Shown piece after piece: positions 29,563 to 37,581 of a DNA stretch of 64,000 nucleotides (its first letter is position 1; the number at the start of each line of letters is the position of its first letter). The DNA comes from Aliidiomarina shirensis. Lineage in GTDB: Bacteria > Pseudomonadota > Gammaproteobacteria > Enterobacterales > Alteromonadaceae. Location: the NCBI RefSeq assembly GCF_003987345.1, contig NZ_PIPP01000005.1:1-64000 (forward strand), read 5' to 3'. Made by a program: the position numbers and the translations under genes. Below the pieces are notes generated by a model that searched no databases, was not told the DNA's origin, and was given only the letters and a program-made list of their open reading frames with translations.

Positions 29563-30894
29563 ATGGAATCCGTAACGCTACAACTCTTCAATCGAGGTAA
29601 ATGGTGGGATGCCGCAGAGCTTCGATTTGGCGGCGATAAAATGAATAGTCACGTTACTTTATCCTACCTACCCGATTACATTCGACATGTGCTGAGCTAC
29701 GAAAGAAAGGATTGCTGGGCGTGCAGTGTAAATGCGCCCGTTACTATCGTTCCTATTGATTATCCAAGTTGGCCTGCGCTACTAGACGATTTACTGCCCG
29801 CAGGTGAATCGCGCACATGGTGGCTTAATTACCTCAACGTCAGCAGAAGTAGCGAATTTCAGCAAAATTATGCTCTTCTTACGAAAGCATGCATGGCGCC
29901 TATTGGGAACTTACGAATTAAGGAAGCTGCTGAGCAAATCGGCTACGATACCGCCCGCCGTTTTTCCATCGATTCTGTGGTTGAGTTGCAACACGATTTC
30001 TTAGAGTATGCGAACGAGCAAGGTGCTGCAGTAGGTGGTGCAACCGGCGCTGGCGGTGTTGCTCCGAAGTTGCTTCTGATGGTTGACGATAATCAAGTGT
30101 ACATTGACGGCGACTTTGCTGGGAATCCCCTTTCTGCTGCGCCATATCTCACGAAGTTCGCCAGAAACACACGTTCACCGCGCGACAATAATGTTCTGCG
30201 AGCTGAAGGCGTGTTTTATCAGGCTCTAGCGGAAATACTCGCAGATACCGATGTTGAAACTATTGATGTAACGCGCATGATGATACGTGAACACCAAGGT
30301 CAGGTTAGCCTATGGTTACCTCGTTTCGACACTGCTGTAGAAAATTCCGTAGCCACCCGCATTGGTTTAGAGAGTGTTTACTCAATTATGAATGCAGCGC
30401 CCGGTAGCTACCAAGATCACCTGATTGTGATGAAAACCGTGTGGCAGAAGATAAAAGACACCACGAAGATGTCCAGCTTCGAATTCGCAACACAATACCT
30501 AGCACGCGATCTACTAAACCTAGTTTTTGGTAACTCCGATAACCATGGCCGCAATATGTCATTCTTAAAGTTCGAAGATGATATTAGATTCGCTCCTATT
30601 TATGATTTTGCGCCTATGAAAGCAGATCCAGAAATGGTCACTCGTTTATTCAAGTGGGGCGAGAACTGTGAGCGCAGCGGCACGGTAAGATTCGACCAAG
30701 TCGTCGAAAAACTTGAGGGCTTTGGTGAATCTCAAGCGCTATTGGCCTACTTGCAAAACATGGCAGCGCCACTCATTGAGTTACCTAGTTTACTGAAAAA
30801 ACTCAATTGTCCAGATGAAATACTTAACTTCCCTGCCATTGGGTTTGACCATGTACAACAAAAGCTCATGAGCTACGGAGTTTACAATGCATAA
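29563..30894 (+). CDS. HipA-like kinase (second, divergent type)
   Basis: A 443-residue HipA-superfamily kinase not closely related to the one at 655-1974. It keeps the glycine-rich loop (GGATGAGGVAPK, 158-169), catalytic loop GNSDNHGRN (323-331) and metal site YDFAP (347-351). Gene order is hipA then regulator, the reverse of classical hipBA. The N-terminal segment (LLDDLLPAGESR) matches the HipA_N region. Overlaps the next gene by 8 bases. Target unknown. Confidence 0.88.
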   Translation: MESVTLQLFNRGKWWDAAELRFGGDKMNSHVTLSYLPDYIRHVLSYERKDCWACSVNAPVTIVPIDYPSWPALLDDLLPAGESRTWWLNYLNVSRSSEFQQNYALLTKACMAPIGNLRIKEAAEQIGYDTARRFSIDSVVELQHDFLEYANEQGAAVGGATGAGGVAPKLLLMVDDNQVYIDGDFAGNPLSAAPYLTKFARNTRSPRDNNVLRAEGVFYQALAEILADTDVETIDVTRMMIREHQGQVSLWLPRFDTAVENSVATRIGLESVYSIMNAAPGSYQDHLIVMKTVWQKIKDTTKMSSFEFATQYLARDLLNLVFGNSDNHGRNMSFLKFEDDIRFAPIYDFAPMKADPEMVTRLFKWGENCERSGTVRFDQVVEKLEGFGESQALLAYLQNMAAPLIELPSLLKKLNCPDEILNFPAIGFDHVQQKLMSYGVYNA

Positions 30895-31165
30895 CCTATC
30901 ACCTGATGAACGCAAAGCACTCATAGCGCAAATTGATGAAGCACTCGCTTCCAACACCATTTCAATTGGTAAGGCTGTTAAGAAAATCCGAACCGAGCTT
31001 TATGGGATGAATCAAAACGATTACGCCAAATTTATCAATATTTCCGACAAAACCTTGCGCGATGTTGAAAAGGGAAATACCGATCCGCGACTATCAATTG
31101 TTAACAAATTACTTGCGCCGGGAAGTTTTCAAGTAAGCGCTCGAGCAGTAAAAAGGGTGATTTAA
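30887..31165 (+). CDS. XRE-type antitoxin partner
   Basis: A 92-residue protein with a C-terminal HTH (MNQNDYAKFINISDKTLRDVEKG). It follows and overlaps the HipA-like gene, so it is the probable antitoxin and repressor. Its 3' half with about 270 bases of downstream DNA is repeated at 45567-46001 and 47197-47454. Confidence 0.85.
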   Translation: MHNLSPDERKALIAQIDEALASNTISIGKAVKKIRTELYGMNQNDYAKFINISDKTLRDVEKGNTDPRLSIVNKLLAPGSFQVSARAVKRVI

Positions 31166-31434
31166 TGTCGAAATATTTCGACATAGAAAGTCAGACTTTT
31201 TGCTCATCAAAAATATTTTTGTCGTGGCTAAAGGTCAAAAAATTGAGTTTTTGAAACCGCTTTATGTGACACAATTTTGCATAGAATGATCTAAAACGGT
31301 GTAAAATACCGGTAAAAACCCCTTAAAAAACCCACTTAACCTACTGTTTTTACTGAATATACCGATTTACCCCTACTATCCTTTCTGCACTCCGGAGGCA
31401 GAGGTCAGAGGTTCGAATCCTCTCGGGCGCGCCA
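31006..31434 (+). repeat. hipB-palindrome-tRNA module, copy A
   Basis: Contains the 3' half of the antitoxin gene, a perfect 20-bp palindrome overlapping its stop region (31165-31184, ATGTCGAAATATTTCGACAT), about 200 bases of conserved noncoding DNA including TACCGGTA, and the 3' half of tRNA-Arg(CCG). Copy B is 45567-46001 and copy C, without the tRNA part, is 47197-47454; all are on the same strand. Confidence 0.9.
31386..31434 (+). pseudogene. 3' half of tRNA-Arg(CCG), attachment-site scar
   Basis: From the anticodon loop (CTCCGGAGG) through the T-arm (AGAGG-TTCGAAT-CCTCT) to GGGCGCGCCA, this matches the 3' half of gammaproteobacterial tRNA-Arg(CCG). The 5' half (expected GCGCCCGTAGCTCAG) is absent, so it is not a tRNA gene but an att-like repeat of the kind left by integrative elements. 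Confidence 0.85.
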
Positions 31435-31654
31435 TTTCCCTTGGCCTGCAGCGGTTTTTCTCCCTTCTTATTTACTCTTAAACCTTTTCTCTTATGTTCT
31501 GCTCCGTATGACCGTTAGCTGTTATGCCTGGCTTTGAGTTGGATCAAGGCTGTGTCCATTCTGTGTCCAGATTGTGGCCGCAATAGTTATTCCGAAATTG
31601 CGGCACGGTAGTTTTGACCTTTACCTCACTTTTATATCAAGTAAATCAACCTAC
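31435..31654. other. Noncoding stretch after the att scar
   Basis: No gene. Contains a short direct repeat (TGTGTCCA twice near 31551-31570) but no integrase fragment that I can recognise. Confidence 0.4.
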
Positions 31655-32207
31655 CTTCCAACAACACCAACTTCGACACTCTCCAACAGCAGTGTTTTTC
31701 TATGATGTCTTTTTTGTCGTATTTATGAATTAACTGCCACAAGCTTTTCCCATACATTGGTTCTATGGAGGAGATCAATGGCAGTTCATCAAGTATTTTT
31801 TATCGCCAATGGTTTCCAGGCGTTGGACTTATTCGGGCCTCGGGGCTAGCCTTTTCGTCTTGCCTGTTGCCAATGAACCAATTTGATTGGCTCACCGGTG
31901 CTGTTCTGCTGATAGATGAACACACATTCTCGGCCGCAATGACCAACGTTATACAATTTAAGCAACTTTTTAATGCCACGGTTATAGGTAAACCCGCCGG
32001 CGGGGGCCCAAACCATTACTCTGAGAGTTATCGTTTCGAATTACCTAATTCTAAGCGGAATCTGAGCCTCTTGATCGCTACCATCCTTTTTTAGAGAAGC
32101 CAATGGACGCGGTATATCCTGACGAGTTAGTTACCCAGTCTTGGGAAGAGTATGAAAAAGGTATAGATGTGGTTTTAATGAGGGCACTGGAACATTTTTA
32201 GCGCTAA
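31655..32207 (+). pseudogene. Collapsed copy of the AraC-S41 gene pair
   Basis: Bases 31655-31844 match the region upstream of and including the first 20 codons of the AraC gene (about 2440-2632); at GGGCCT the match jumps to the S41 peptidase 3' third (from 4372) and continues to its stop region. An internal deletion of about 1.7 kb therefore fused the two. The AraC start at 31778 now gives 22 residues before TAG, and the peptidase part has a further frame disturbance near 32075-32090. Not functional. Confidence 0.88.
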
Positions 32208-32307
32208 ACCCAGCCATAAAATCTTATTGGAAATGTGATGTTATTGCAGAGTAAAGGTCAATTTAAGCGTGCTTCGCATAGTTAGTGTTCCCCAAGCGTA
32301 TAGCAAG

Positions 32308-32375
32308 ACGGCTAGTCATTGGTTGAAGTAGGCAGGAACTTGGAAAAGCAAAGGTCTGCTAATCGCTCATAGCGA
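32308..32375. repeat. Left flank repeat of the cassette array
   Basis: GACGGCTAGTCA and, further on, CGCTCATAGCG recur with moderate divergence at 36117-36181 in the same orientation. The pair brackets the attC-bearing genes. Likely conserved noncoding cassette or integron-flank sequence. Confidence 0.55.
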
Positions 32376-32401
32376 ACGGCGGCGTAGTGCCAGTAGCGGA
32401 C

Positions 32402-32484
32402 GTTAACGCCAGCAGCATACGCGCCCTCGGAATGGAGCCGAAAGGCGCAATATAGTGGGCGTCGCCGTGCCTGCATTGGTTATG
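32402..32484 (-). repeat. attC site 1
   Basis: Core-like ends GTTAAC and GTTATG bound an imperfect stem (GCAGCATACGCGCCC against GGGCGTCGCCGTGCCTGC). It lies at the 3' end of the minus-strand gene that stops at 32480, the expected position for an integron cassette recombination site. Confidence 0.7.
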
Positions 32485-33661
32485 TGACATTTTTCGCCTC
32501 TAATGCGTCAGCAAAGAGGTTGGCAGCAGAAACAAACTGCTTGCAAAGAAGCTCAAATTCCTCACCATAGCTTTGCTTATCGGAGCTAGTGGAAAGCACT
32601 TTGTGATCTGCTTCGACGCGATATTTTGCAATGTTCTTAATTGCATCAGACAGACCATTAACAAGCTCCAACTCGCGCTCTACGAGTTCAACCAGTTGCA
32701 ATGCACTCAGAGGCCTTCCGCTACTGTGAATGAAGTCGTCCTCAGTTTTTTCAAATTTGTATTGTAGAAGAGCCTTCAAGGGCTTCGGCTTCAATGAGTC
32801 AGAGCCTACAATTTTGTATAGCTCACTGCAGCTGTCAGCCAGCGCTTTGTTAGTGTTCTCTACCGGCATCCTTAGGTGTTCATTCTCAAGGCGTCCGAAG
32901 AGAGGATGTGGACTGAACTTTGAATTTAGTTTTACGAGAGAATCCTGCACAGCCTTTAAAGGCTTGGGGAACTCGACCCACGCACCATCATAGGTTCGGG
33001 CGGCAAATAGCCTCAGGTTTTCATCATTAGGATCAAGGTTCGGTCTAGCAATCTCATAAGCATGCCAGTGCCTCTGCTCAGAATCAGAAAAACAATAAAG
33101 ATCTTTGTAGATGGCTGTAACAAATGTCTTGCCGTCCAGGGCTCTACCCTTCCCAAATCTTACATCGATAAACCTATCCGAAGGAGACTCAGCTGTTGTC
33201 CTAATATGGCCGCCTGCCGAAGAGTCGTCTACTTCGTACCAATCCAAATGGCTAAAGTACCTAGCCAAAACTTCTTCTGAAAAGAAGGATAAAGCAAGCT
33301 GGTGTTCTCCACACATTAAACGCTTCTTGAATTCTGGGGGTTCTGTTCGGGCATTTCCTGAGCTATAAAAATGCTCAGTCAACTCTTCTCGACTAGGGAA
33401 GAAAATGTGGGTGTTAATTGATGTGAACGAAAACTTTTCACTGCTTCTCGGACTGGGAACACTGACAAGGTTAAGCTCAACGTTTGCGTTCATCGTTCCC
33501 CTGCCTGCTTCAACCCAAGACTCCACAAATCGCATGGCATCCCCATGTGGAATCTGAGCCTTTTCTGCAAGATCAATTGCGCTGACACCACCAAACGTAG
33601 TCCACCACGCCTTAACGGCTTCGGTAAAGAGTCGGTATTCTGTATCTTCCGGTGAATTCAC
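32480..33661 (-). CDS. Cassette gene, unknown 393-residue protein
   Basis: No family recognised. The N-terminal 60 residues (FTEAVKAWWTTFGGVSAIDLAEKAQIPHGDAMRF, shown in part by its SAIDLAEKAQ helix) look like a winged-helix or HTH module; the C-terminal third is helical and charged (LVELVERELELVNGL). GTG start at 33661 chosen for AAGGAAAGC upstream; the frame remains open to 33685 inside attC 2. The stop lies inside attC 1. Probably cytoplasmic. Confidence 0.65.
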   Translation of the reverse strand: MNSPEDTEYRLFTEAVKAWWTTFGGVSAIDLAEKAQIPHGDAMRFVESWVEAGRGTMNANVELNLVSVPSPRSSEKFSFTSINTHIFFPSREELTEHFYSSGNARTEPPEFKKRLMCGEHQLALSFFSEEVLARYFSHLDWYEVDDSSAGGHIRTTAESPSDRFIDVRFGKGRALDGKTFVTAIYKDLYCFSDSEQRHWHAYEIARPNLDPNDENLRLFAARTYDGAWVEFPKPLKAVQDSLVKLNSKFSPHPLFGRLENEHLRMPVENTNKALADSCSELYKIVGSDSLKPKPLKALLQYKFEKTEDDFIHSSGRPLSALQLVELVERELELVNGLSDAIKNIAKYRVEADHKVLSTSSDKQSYGEEFELLCKQFVSAANLFADALEAKNVT

Positions 33662-33676
33662 GATGCTTTCCTTATC

Positions 33677-33748
33677 ACATAACACCTTGAATAAGCCGTC
33701 GTTTGGAACGCCAGCGCAAAACGGTCGGCTTGACTCAATGGTTAAGTT
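33677..33748 (-). repeat. attC site 2
   Basis: Ends ATAACACC and GTTAAGT with an imperfect stem (AATAAGCCGTCG against GGTCGGCTTGACT). Abuts the stop codon of the DUF2971 gene at 33749. Confidence 0.68.
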
Positions 33749-34459
33749 TTATGTTGGGATGAACGCTAACTTTGAACGCCTGACCGGTGATTTAAGACCG
33801 TACTTCTTGCAAAGATCAGCTACGGCACTCACAAATGAATCATCAGCTTCGGGTGCAACAACAATACTTCTAACTAATTCATTTATATCATTTAACTTTA
33901 TTTTTATGCCCATTGGATTTTGTGAGATATCATCCAGCTTTGGCATCACAACGCGAAGTTCCTTTTCAAACTTATAGGCATCACTTTTGTATTGGAGGAC
34001 GTCGCTGTAAGCACCTATTGCGAAGTTGGGTGGCTTTGAATGATCTATATATTTGACCTTGTGCAGATGGACAGAGCGATCCCATCTCAAAACAGTGCTG
34101 ACTAGCCGATCAACAGTTGTAGTAATTGCAACACTAGATTTTACGCCGCCGTACAACTGCCACAGCGCCATGTTGTCACGTGCACCTATAGTCCAACAAC
34201 ACACGTAATTACCCTCTCTGGCATTTCGATAAAACGCATCTGAACAGGTTGGTAGATTCCCCTTCTTAAACTCCTCATCTATGGACTCTCTGAGGCTTGG
34301 GAAAAGAGCGCCCTCTAGCCGATCTGGAAACCCGTCCGCACGGCGCAAGTACAAGCTTTTGGTATGCAGAAGATCTAAGAGCTTCGGCAAATCCACATAA
34401 CGCCTCAAGATTGATTTGCTTCTGACCTCTGGATCTGCCGTAACTATCGATTCATTCAT
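33749..34459 (-). CDS. Cassette gene, DUF2971-like protein
   Basis: A 236-residue protein with the DUF2971 pattern: YVDLPKLLDLLHTKSLYLRR near the start, WTIGARDNMALWQLYGG in the middle and YKFEKELRVVMP later. DUF2971 proteins are frequent in mobile cassettes and near defence genes; no biochemical function is established. Flanked by attC 2 (3') and attC 3 (5'). Confidence 0.75.
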   Translation of the reverse strand: MNESIVTADPEVRSKSILRRYVDLPKLLDLLHTKSLYLRRADGFPDRLEGALFPSLRESIDEEFKKGNLPTCSDAFYRNAREGNYVCCWTIGARDNMALWQLYGGVKSSVAITTTVDRLVSTVLRWDRSVHLHKVKYIDHSKPPNFAIGAYSDVLQYKSDAYKFEKELRVVMPKLDDISQNPMGIKIKLNDINELVRSIVVAPEADDSFVSAVADLCKKYGLKSPVRRSKLAFIPT

Positions 34460-34479
34460 TTGGACTCAACTTCTTTAAA

Positions 34480-34575
34480 CTTAACGCCGCATTAAGGTGT
34501 AAGCGGTGCTTGGCTATACTTGAGCGAAACGAGAATGCCAAGCGTTGCGAATCACTCTTAAATGCTTTGTTATGT
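34480..34575 (-). repeat. attC site 3
   Basis: Ends TTAACGCC and TTGTTATG enclose a long imperfect hairpin (GCATTAAGGTGTAAGCGG against TTGCGAATCACTCTTAAATGC, with a GCTTGGC/GCCAAGC inner stem). The most complete of the sites together with attC 4. Confidence 0.78.
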
Positions 34576-34580
34576 TTGTT

Positions 34581-35267
34581 CTAAATTTTATGGAACATAC
34601 TATCGAAATAGTCATAATCTCGATAGCCATCGACCCAACTAAAGCCAGCCAATATTTCCCAAAGCAACTGAGAGAGTTGCTTCATACTATCATCTTCAAC
34701 ACTGACGCCTTTTAGGGTAATAGATATAGTATTTATCCTATGCAGAAATGAGAACACCTCGTCGTCATCGACTTGCACGTTACCTAGCAAATAAGACGTA
34801 GCTTCTTTGAACGCCTCAAATTCATTGAGAATGTCAGCCAAGAGGTCTTTATCGAGATTATTTAGAAACACGTGCCAACGCTCTTGGTCTGCTGTTACTT
34901 TTTCTTTGAAATAGTCTTTAAATGCCTGAGGCTCCATCAAGTTGCTGAGCAAGTCAGTCTCGTAAGGTTCTCGACATGCACCAACGATATGCATAATTAA
35001 ATTACGTTTAAACTCTGTATATTGCGATATAAAGTGACTTTTTATCCGCTTCTTGTTCTTTTTCTCTGGGATCCAAACAACCAAAAAATAAAACCAAATG
35101 CTGATAAGCATCCCACATGACAAGTTAAAAACAATCTCGTTCCCCAGTTTAAATTGCTGAAAAAATAATCCGGCACTTTCAAAAAGAAGCCTTTCTTCAC
35201 TACTTTTCAGCACTAAAAAGAGACAAAGAAAGCTAAGAACTAGCAAACCTTTGTTCAAAAGTTTCAA
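34581..35267 (-). CDS. Cassette gene, two-TM membrane protein
   Basis: A 228-residue protein with two N-terminal membrane segments (LLVLSFLCLFLVLK and GMLISIWFYFLVVWIP), then a cytoplasmic helical domain of about 160 residues. No known family. TTG start at 35267 with GAGGAA upstream is the only workable start; the exact N-terminus is uncertain. Followed by attC 3. Confidence 0.6.
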   Translation of the reverse strand: MKLLNKGLLVLSFLCLFLVLKSSEERLLFESAGLFFQQFKLGNEIVFNLSCGMLISIWFYFLVVWIPEKKNKKRIKSHFISQYTEFKRNLIMHIVGACREPYETDLLSNLMEPQAFKDYFKEKVTADQERWHVFLNNLDKDLLADILNEFEAFKEATSYLLGNVQVDDDEVFSFLHRINTISITLKGVSVEDDSMKQLSQLLWEILAGFSWVDGYRDYDYFDSMFHKI

Positions 35268-35286
35268 TTACCATTTCCTCGAAAAA

Positions 35287-35370
35287 CATAACGTCTAAGC
35301 TAAGCGGCGCGGCATTTGCCGCGTCCGGTGGAGCGCGAAGCGCGGAACGACCTTGAGCGCCTTGTTATGC
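35287..35370 (-). repeat. attC site 4
   Basis: ATAACGTCTAAGC and GCGCCTTGTTATGC ends, with a strong GC hairpin (GGCGCGGC, GCCGCGTCC, GCGCGAAGCGCG). Typical of marine chromosomal-integron attC sites. Confidence 0.82.
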
Positions 35371-35376
35371 ATTACT

Positions 35377-35811
35377 TTAATGTAAGCGAAAATATACGAT
35401 ACTTAACTCATCTGTGGGCTCAGTGGACTCTAACAACATGCGTCTCTCTGTTTCCACATGCTCCAGGATTGCATCGGATGGCAAATTCAGTGCATCTCGT
35501 GCGAGATCCTGCACTACCTTTCTCGAGCCTACAGAATCATTGAAAGAGCCCCGATCATGTCTTGTTTGATCTTCGTTCCAGGAGGCCTGCATGTTCTTCG
35601 CAGACATATGCTTACTCCTTGCAATGTGCACATGTCGCTGTAGCGGGATGGCTGGGTCCTCCGCGTCGACTCTAATCATCCAGTCTTTTTTTCCAGACTC
35701 GACCCATCTTCCTTCGTTCAGAATTGCGTTATCCGGAACGGTCGCCTCTGAAATGAGCACCACGACTTTATCGACGTTTTCTAGTTCTAGGAAATCTAAA
35801 AACGTTACCAT
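35377..35811 (-). CDS. Cassette gene, conserved hypothetical 144-residue protein
   Basis: Cytoplasmic protein with a recognisable core (IRVDAEDPAIPLQRHVHIARSKH, shown here in part as DPAIPLQRHVHIA, and DQTRHDRGSFND) seen in other integron cassettes as a protein of unknown function. GGAGACAAC precedes the ATG. The repeated His/Arg motifs could form a nuclease-like site; this is speculation. Confidence 0.65.
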   Translation of the reverse strand: MVTFLDFLELENVDKVVVLISEATVPDNAILNEGRWVESGKKDWMIRVDAEDPAIPLQRHVHIARSKHMSAKNMQASWNEDQTRHDRGSFNDSVGSRKVVQDLARDALNLPSDAILEHVETERRMLLESTEPTDELSIVYFRLH

Positions 35812-36338
35812 GTTGTCTCCTTATGCATAAAATTTGTATATTGTGCGCGCGCATTTAGATACTAATCCAATTAATAGTTTTCGGTTCTTAACTTACTGAT
35901 CAAACAGGCACTCCTGACTTGAAAGGTCTCGAGTTAGCAAACGCAATTTGAGCATGCTTAATTAGACTCTAACGAGCGCACAATATCTAACCTTTATTTT
36001 TTGTTATGTAATTGACAATAAACGACTTAAGTACACACCACAACAACAAAAAGCGCAATATTCCCGAAGTTACTGTGCCCTACATTACTAGAGATCCCCA
36101 CACTTACTAATAACGGGACGGCTAGTCACTAGCTGGAACAGACTGAAACTCAGAAGGTCCGCTGCTCGCTCATAGCGGACGTTGGGTCGGATCCAGAGTA
36201 TTAAAAACGCGCTAGTTGGTCTTCCCAATGGTGCGACTCAACTACCCATTCGGGAAGGTCTTTAGTTTCCATAATCTATTCATCACCGAGACCGCCAAAT
36301 TGAACGTCGGTGCTGTGTTGGGTTCTACCCAGATTTTC
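35812..36338. other. Noncoding end of the cassette array
   Basis: Holds an 11-bp inverted repeat (ATATTGTGCGC at 35838-35848, GCGCACAATAT at 35976-35986) and the right flank repeat at 36117-36181, whose GTCCGCT/AGCGGAC arms can pair. No gene, no integrase and no attI that I can identify. Confidence 0.45.
36117..36181. repeat. Right flank repeat of the cassette array
   Basis: Partner of 32308-32375, same orientation. Contains the palindromic GTCCGCTGCTCGCTCATAGC region. Confidence 0.55.
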
Positions 36339-36754
36339 CTAGGTACGGCAACAAAATTGAGACACCGTACCAGCACACAGGCCGATCTCCACTTTCACAC
36401 CGCCCGTTCTTAACATCTCTGCGCCTTTGCCATTGTTTCTTATATCTGGGTCAAGTATTGCGATAATTACATGCTTTATACCCGATGTGAAAAGCTTGCT
36501 CGAGCAAGCTCCGGTTCGTCCAAAAAAAAAAAGCAAGGGTCTAAAGTAACATATGCTGTAACGTCATTTAGGTCACCTGAATGAGCATTTAAAGCCTCTA
36601 TTTCAGCATGATTTTCGCCAATGGCTTGCGTAAATCCTTTGGATATTACCTGGTCATCCTAAACCAGCACACATCCGACAGGAGGATTAGGTTTACAATA
36701 CGGGAGTGCTTGTTTGGAAATTTCCAAAGCTTCCAGCATTAATTTTTTGGACAT
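36339..36754 (-). pseudogene. RibD-like pyrimidine deaminase, broken
   Basis: The minus strand from 36754 reads as a deaminase of the RibD/cytidine-deaminase fold: PYCKPNPPVGCVLV, then an in-frame TAG, then GENHAEIEALN (the zinc-site HAE) and YVTLDPC (second zinc motif). At the 11-base A run (36522-36532, plus strand) the frame shifts and the protein continues as FFGRTGACSSKL and KHVIIAILDPDIRNNGKG. With a stop and a frameshift it is not expressed as one protein. Possibly another former cassette. Confidence 0.8.
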
Positions 36755-36894
36755 ATTGATGTGGAACCCCTGACCGGCTCCTTGAGTTGCTTGTTATACT
36801 TCACGTTAAAATGGGAGGATTACACCTTAACGCTAGTATAGGAAAGTTATTTGCTGACCTAGTGGTGCTTATTTCACTGACACAAGTATTGTCG

Positions 36895-37581
36895 TTAGCG
36901 AATAAAACTTTTCGGAGGTAGAAAGTGTTGCTCTCCGGAAGGAGAAATATCAACTCTGTCTGGCGATATAGACCCGCAAAAAGTCGGGAATTTTTTATAG
37001 TGTGAAGTGTTTTTACTCCAGCGAAGAGAGGAATATCCTCCTAAAATTCTGTGACCAACCCAACGTTCATCTATTAATTTGTAACCACTTGGTTGATTTA
37101 GTAGTAGTAGGCTACCCATAAACTTTATCCAGTTCATCGGATCGAGCAGTCTATTACCATATCCATGATAAGACCTTCCACTGGAATAGACGTAAAACCC
37201 CATATTCCAATATCGACAAAATTCCATTAACTGATCGGACTCAGCAGGACTTCCTCCCTTATAACCAAAATCAATCATAGGAATATGGTAAACTTGGCCA
37301 AAGCTATAAACTCTTGAGTTCACTGCCAGCTCGCATTGATGTGGAATATCCATAATAAGGCTTAAGATTGTTTGCTCATTTATTTGTGAAACAGGAATCA
37401 GAAATTCACGACGAGCATCCCTGAGTGAACGCGGTGTGTATTCATAAATACTAAACTCTTGTTGCGCAGATGAATCAATAACTCCGTGAGCCATTGATTC
37501 TCTTAATAGTTGAGCGATCCAACCAAACGGATGTCGGTGCAGCTTAAAACCATGAGGTATGTTTGCGTGTCCGTTAGCCAA
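36895..37581 (-). CDS. AEP (primase-polymerase)-like protein coupled to dGTPase
   Basis: A 228-residue protein of no named family that I recognise. Motifs resemble the archaeo-eukaryotic primase fold: PMIDFGYKGG at 101-110 (motif I-like, but D-x-G instead of D-x-D), SSGRSYHGYG at 133-142 (motif II, S-G-x-x-x-H type), and LIDERW at 169-174 followed by GGYSSLRWSKNT (motif III and the arginine segment). TTG start overlaps the dGTPase stop by 8 bases, so it depends on that gene's translation. Fold assignment is inference; the altered motif I may mean nucleotide binding without synthesis. Confidence 0.6.
   Translation of the reverse strand: MANGHANIPHGFKLHRHPFGWIAQLLRESMAHGVIDSSAQQEFSIYEYTPRSLRDARREFLIPVSQINEQTILSLIMDIPHQCELAVNSRVYSFGQVYHIPMIDFGYKGGSPAESDQLMEFCRYWNMGFYVYSSGRSYHGYGNRLLDPMNWIKFMGSLLLLNQPSGYKLIDERWVGHRILGGYSSLRWSKNTSHYKKFPTFCGSISPDRVDISPSGEQHFLPPKSFIR

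Noticed and set aside
31386..31434. tRNA gene
   Set aside because: Only the 3' half of tRNA-Arg is present; no D-arm or 5' acceptor strand upstream.
31765..32094. 109-codon frame that looks like an S41 peptidase fragment
   Set aside because: Frame arises across the deletion junction of the AraC-S41 copy and starts with out-of-frame AraC sequence; treated as pseudogene.
35838..35986. attC site from the 11-bp inverted repeat
   Set aside because: The arms lack the GTTA/TAAC core boxes in the required positions; kept only as an inverted repeat.
36216..36413. 65-codon plus-strand frame
   Set aside because: Lies antisense to the recognisable deaminase remnant.
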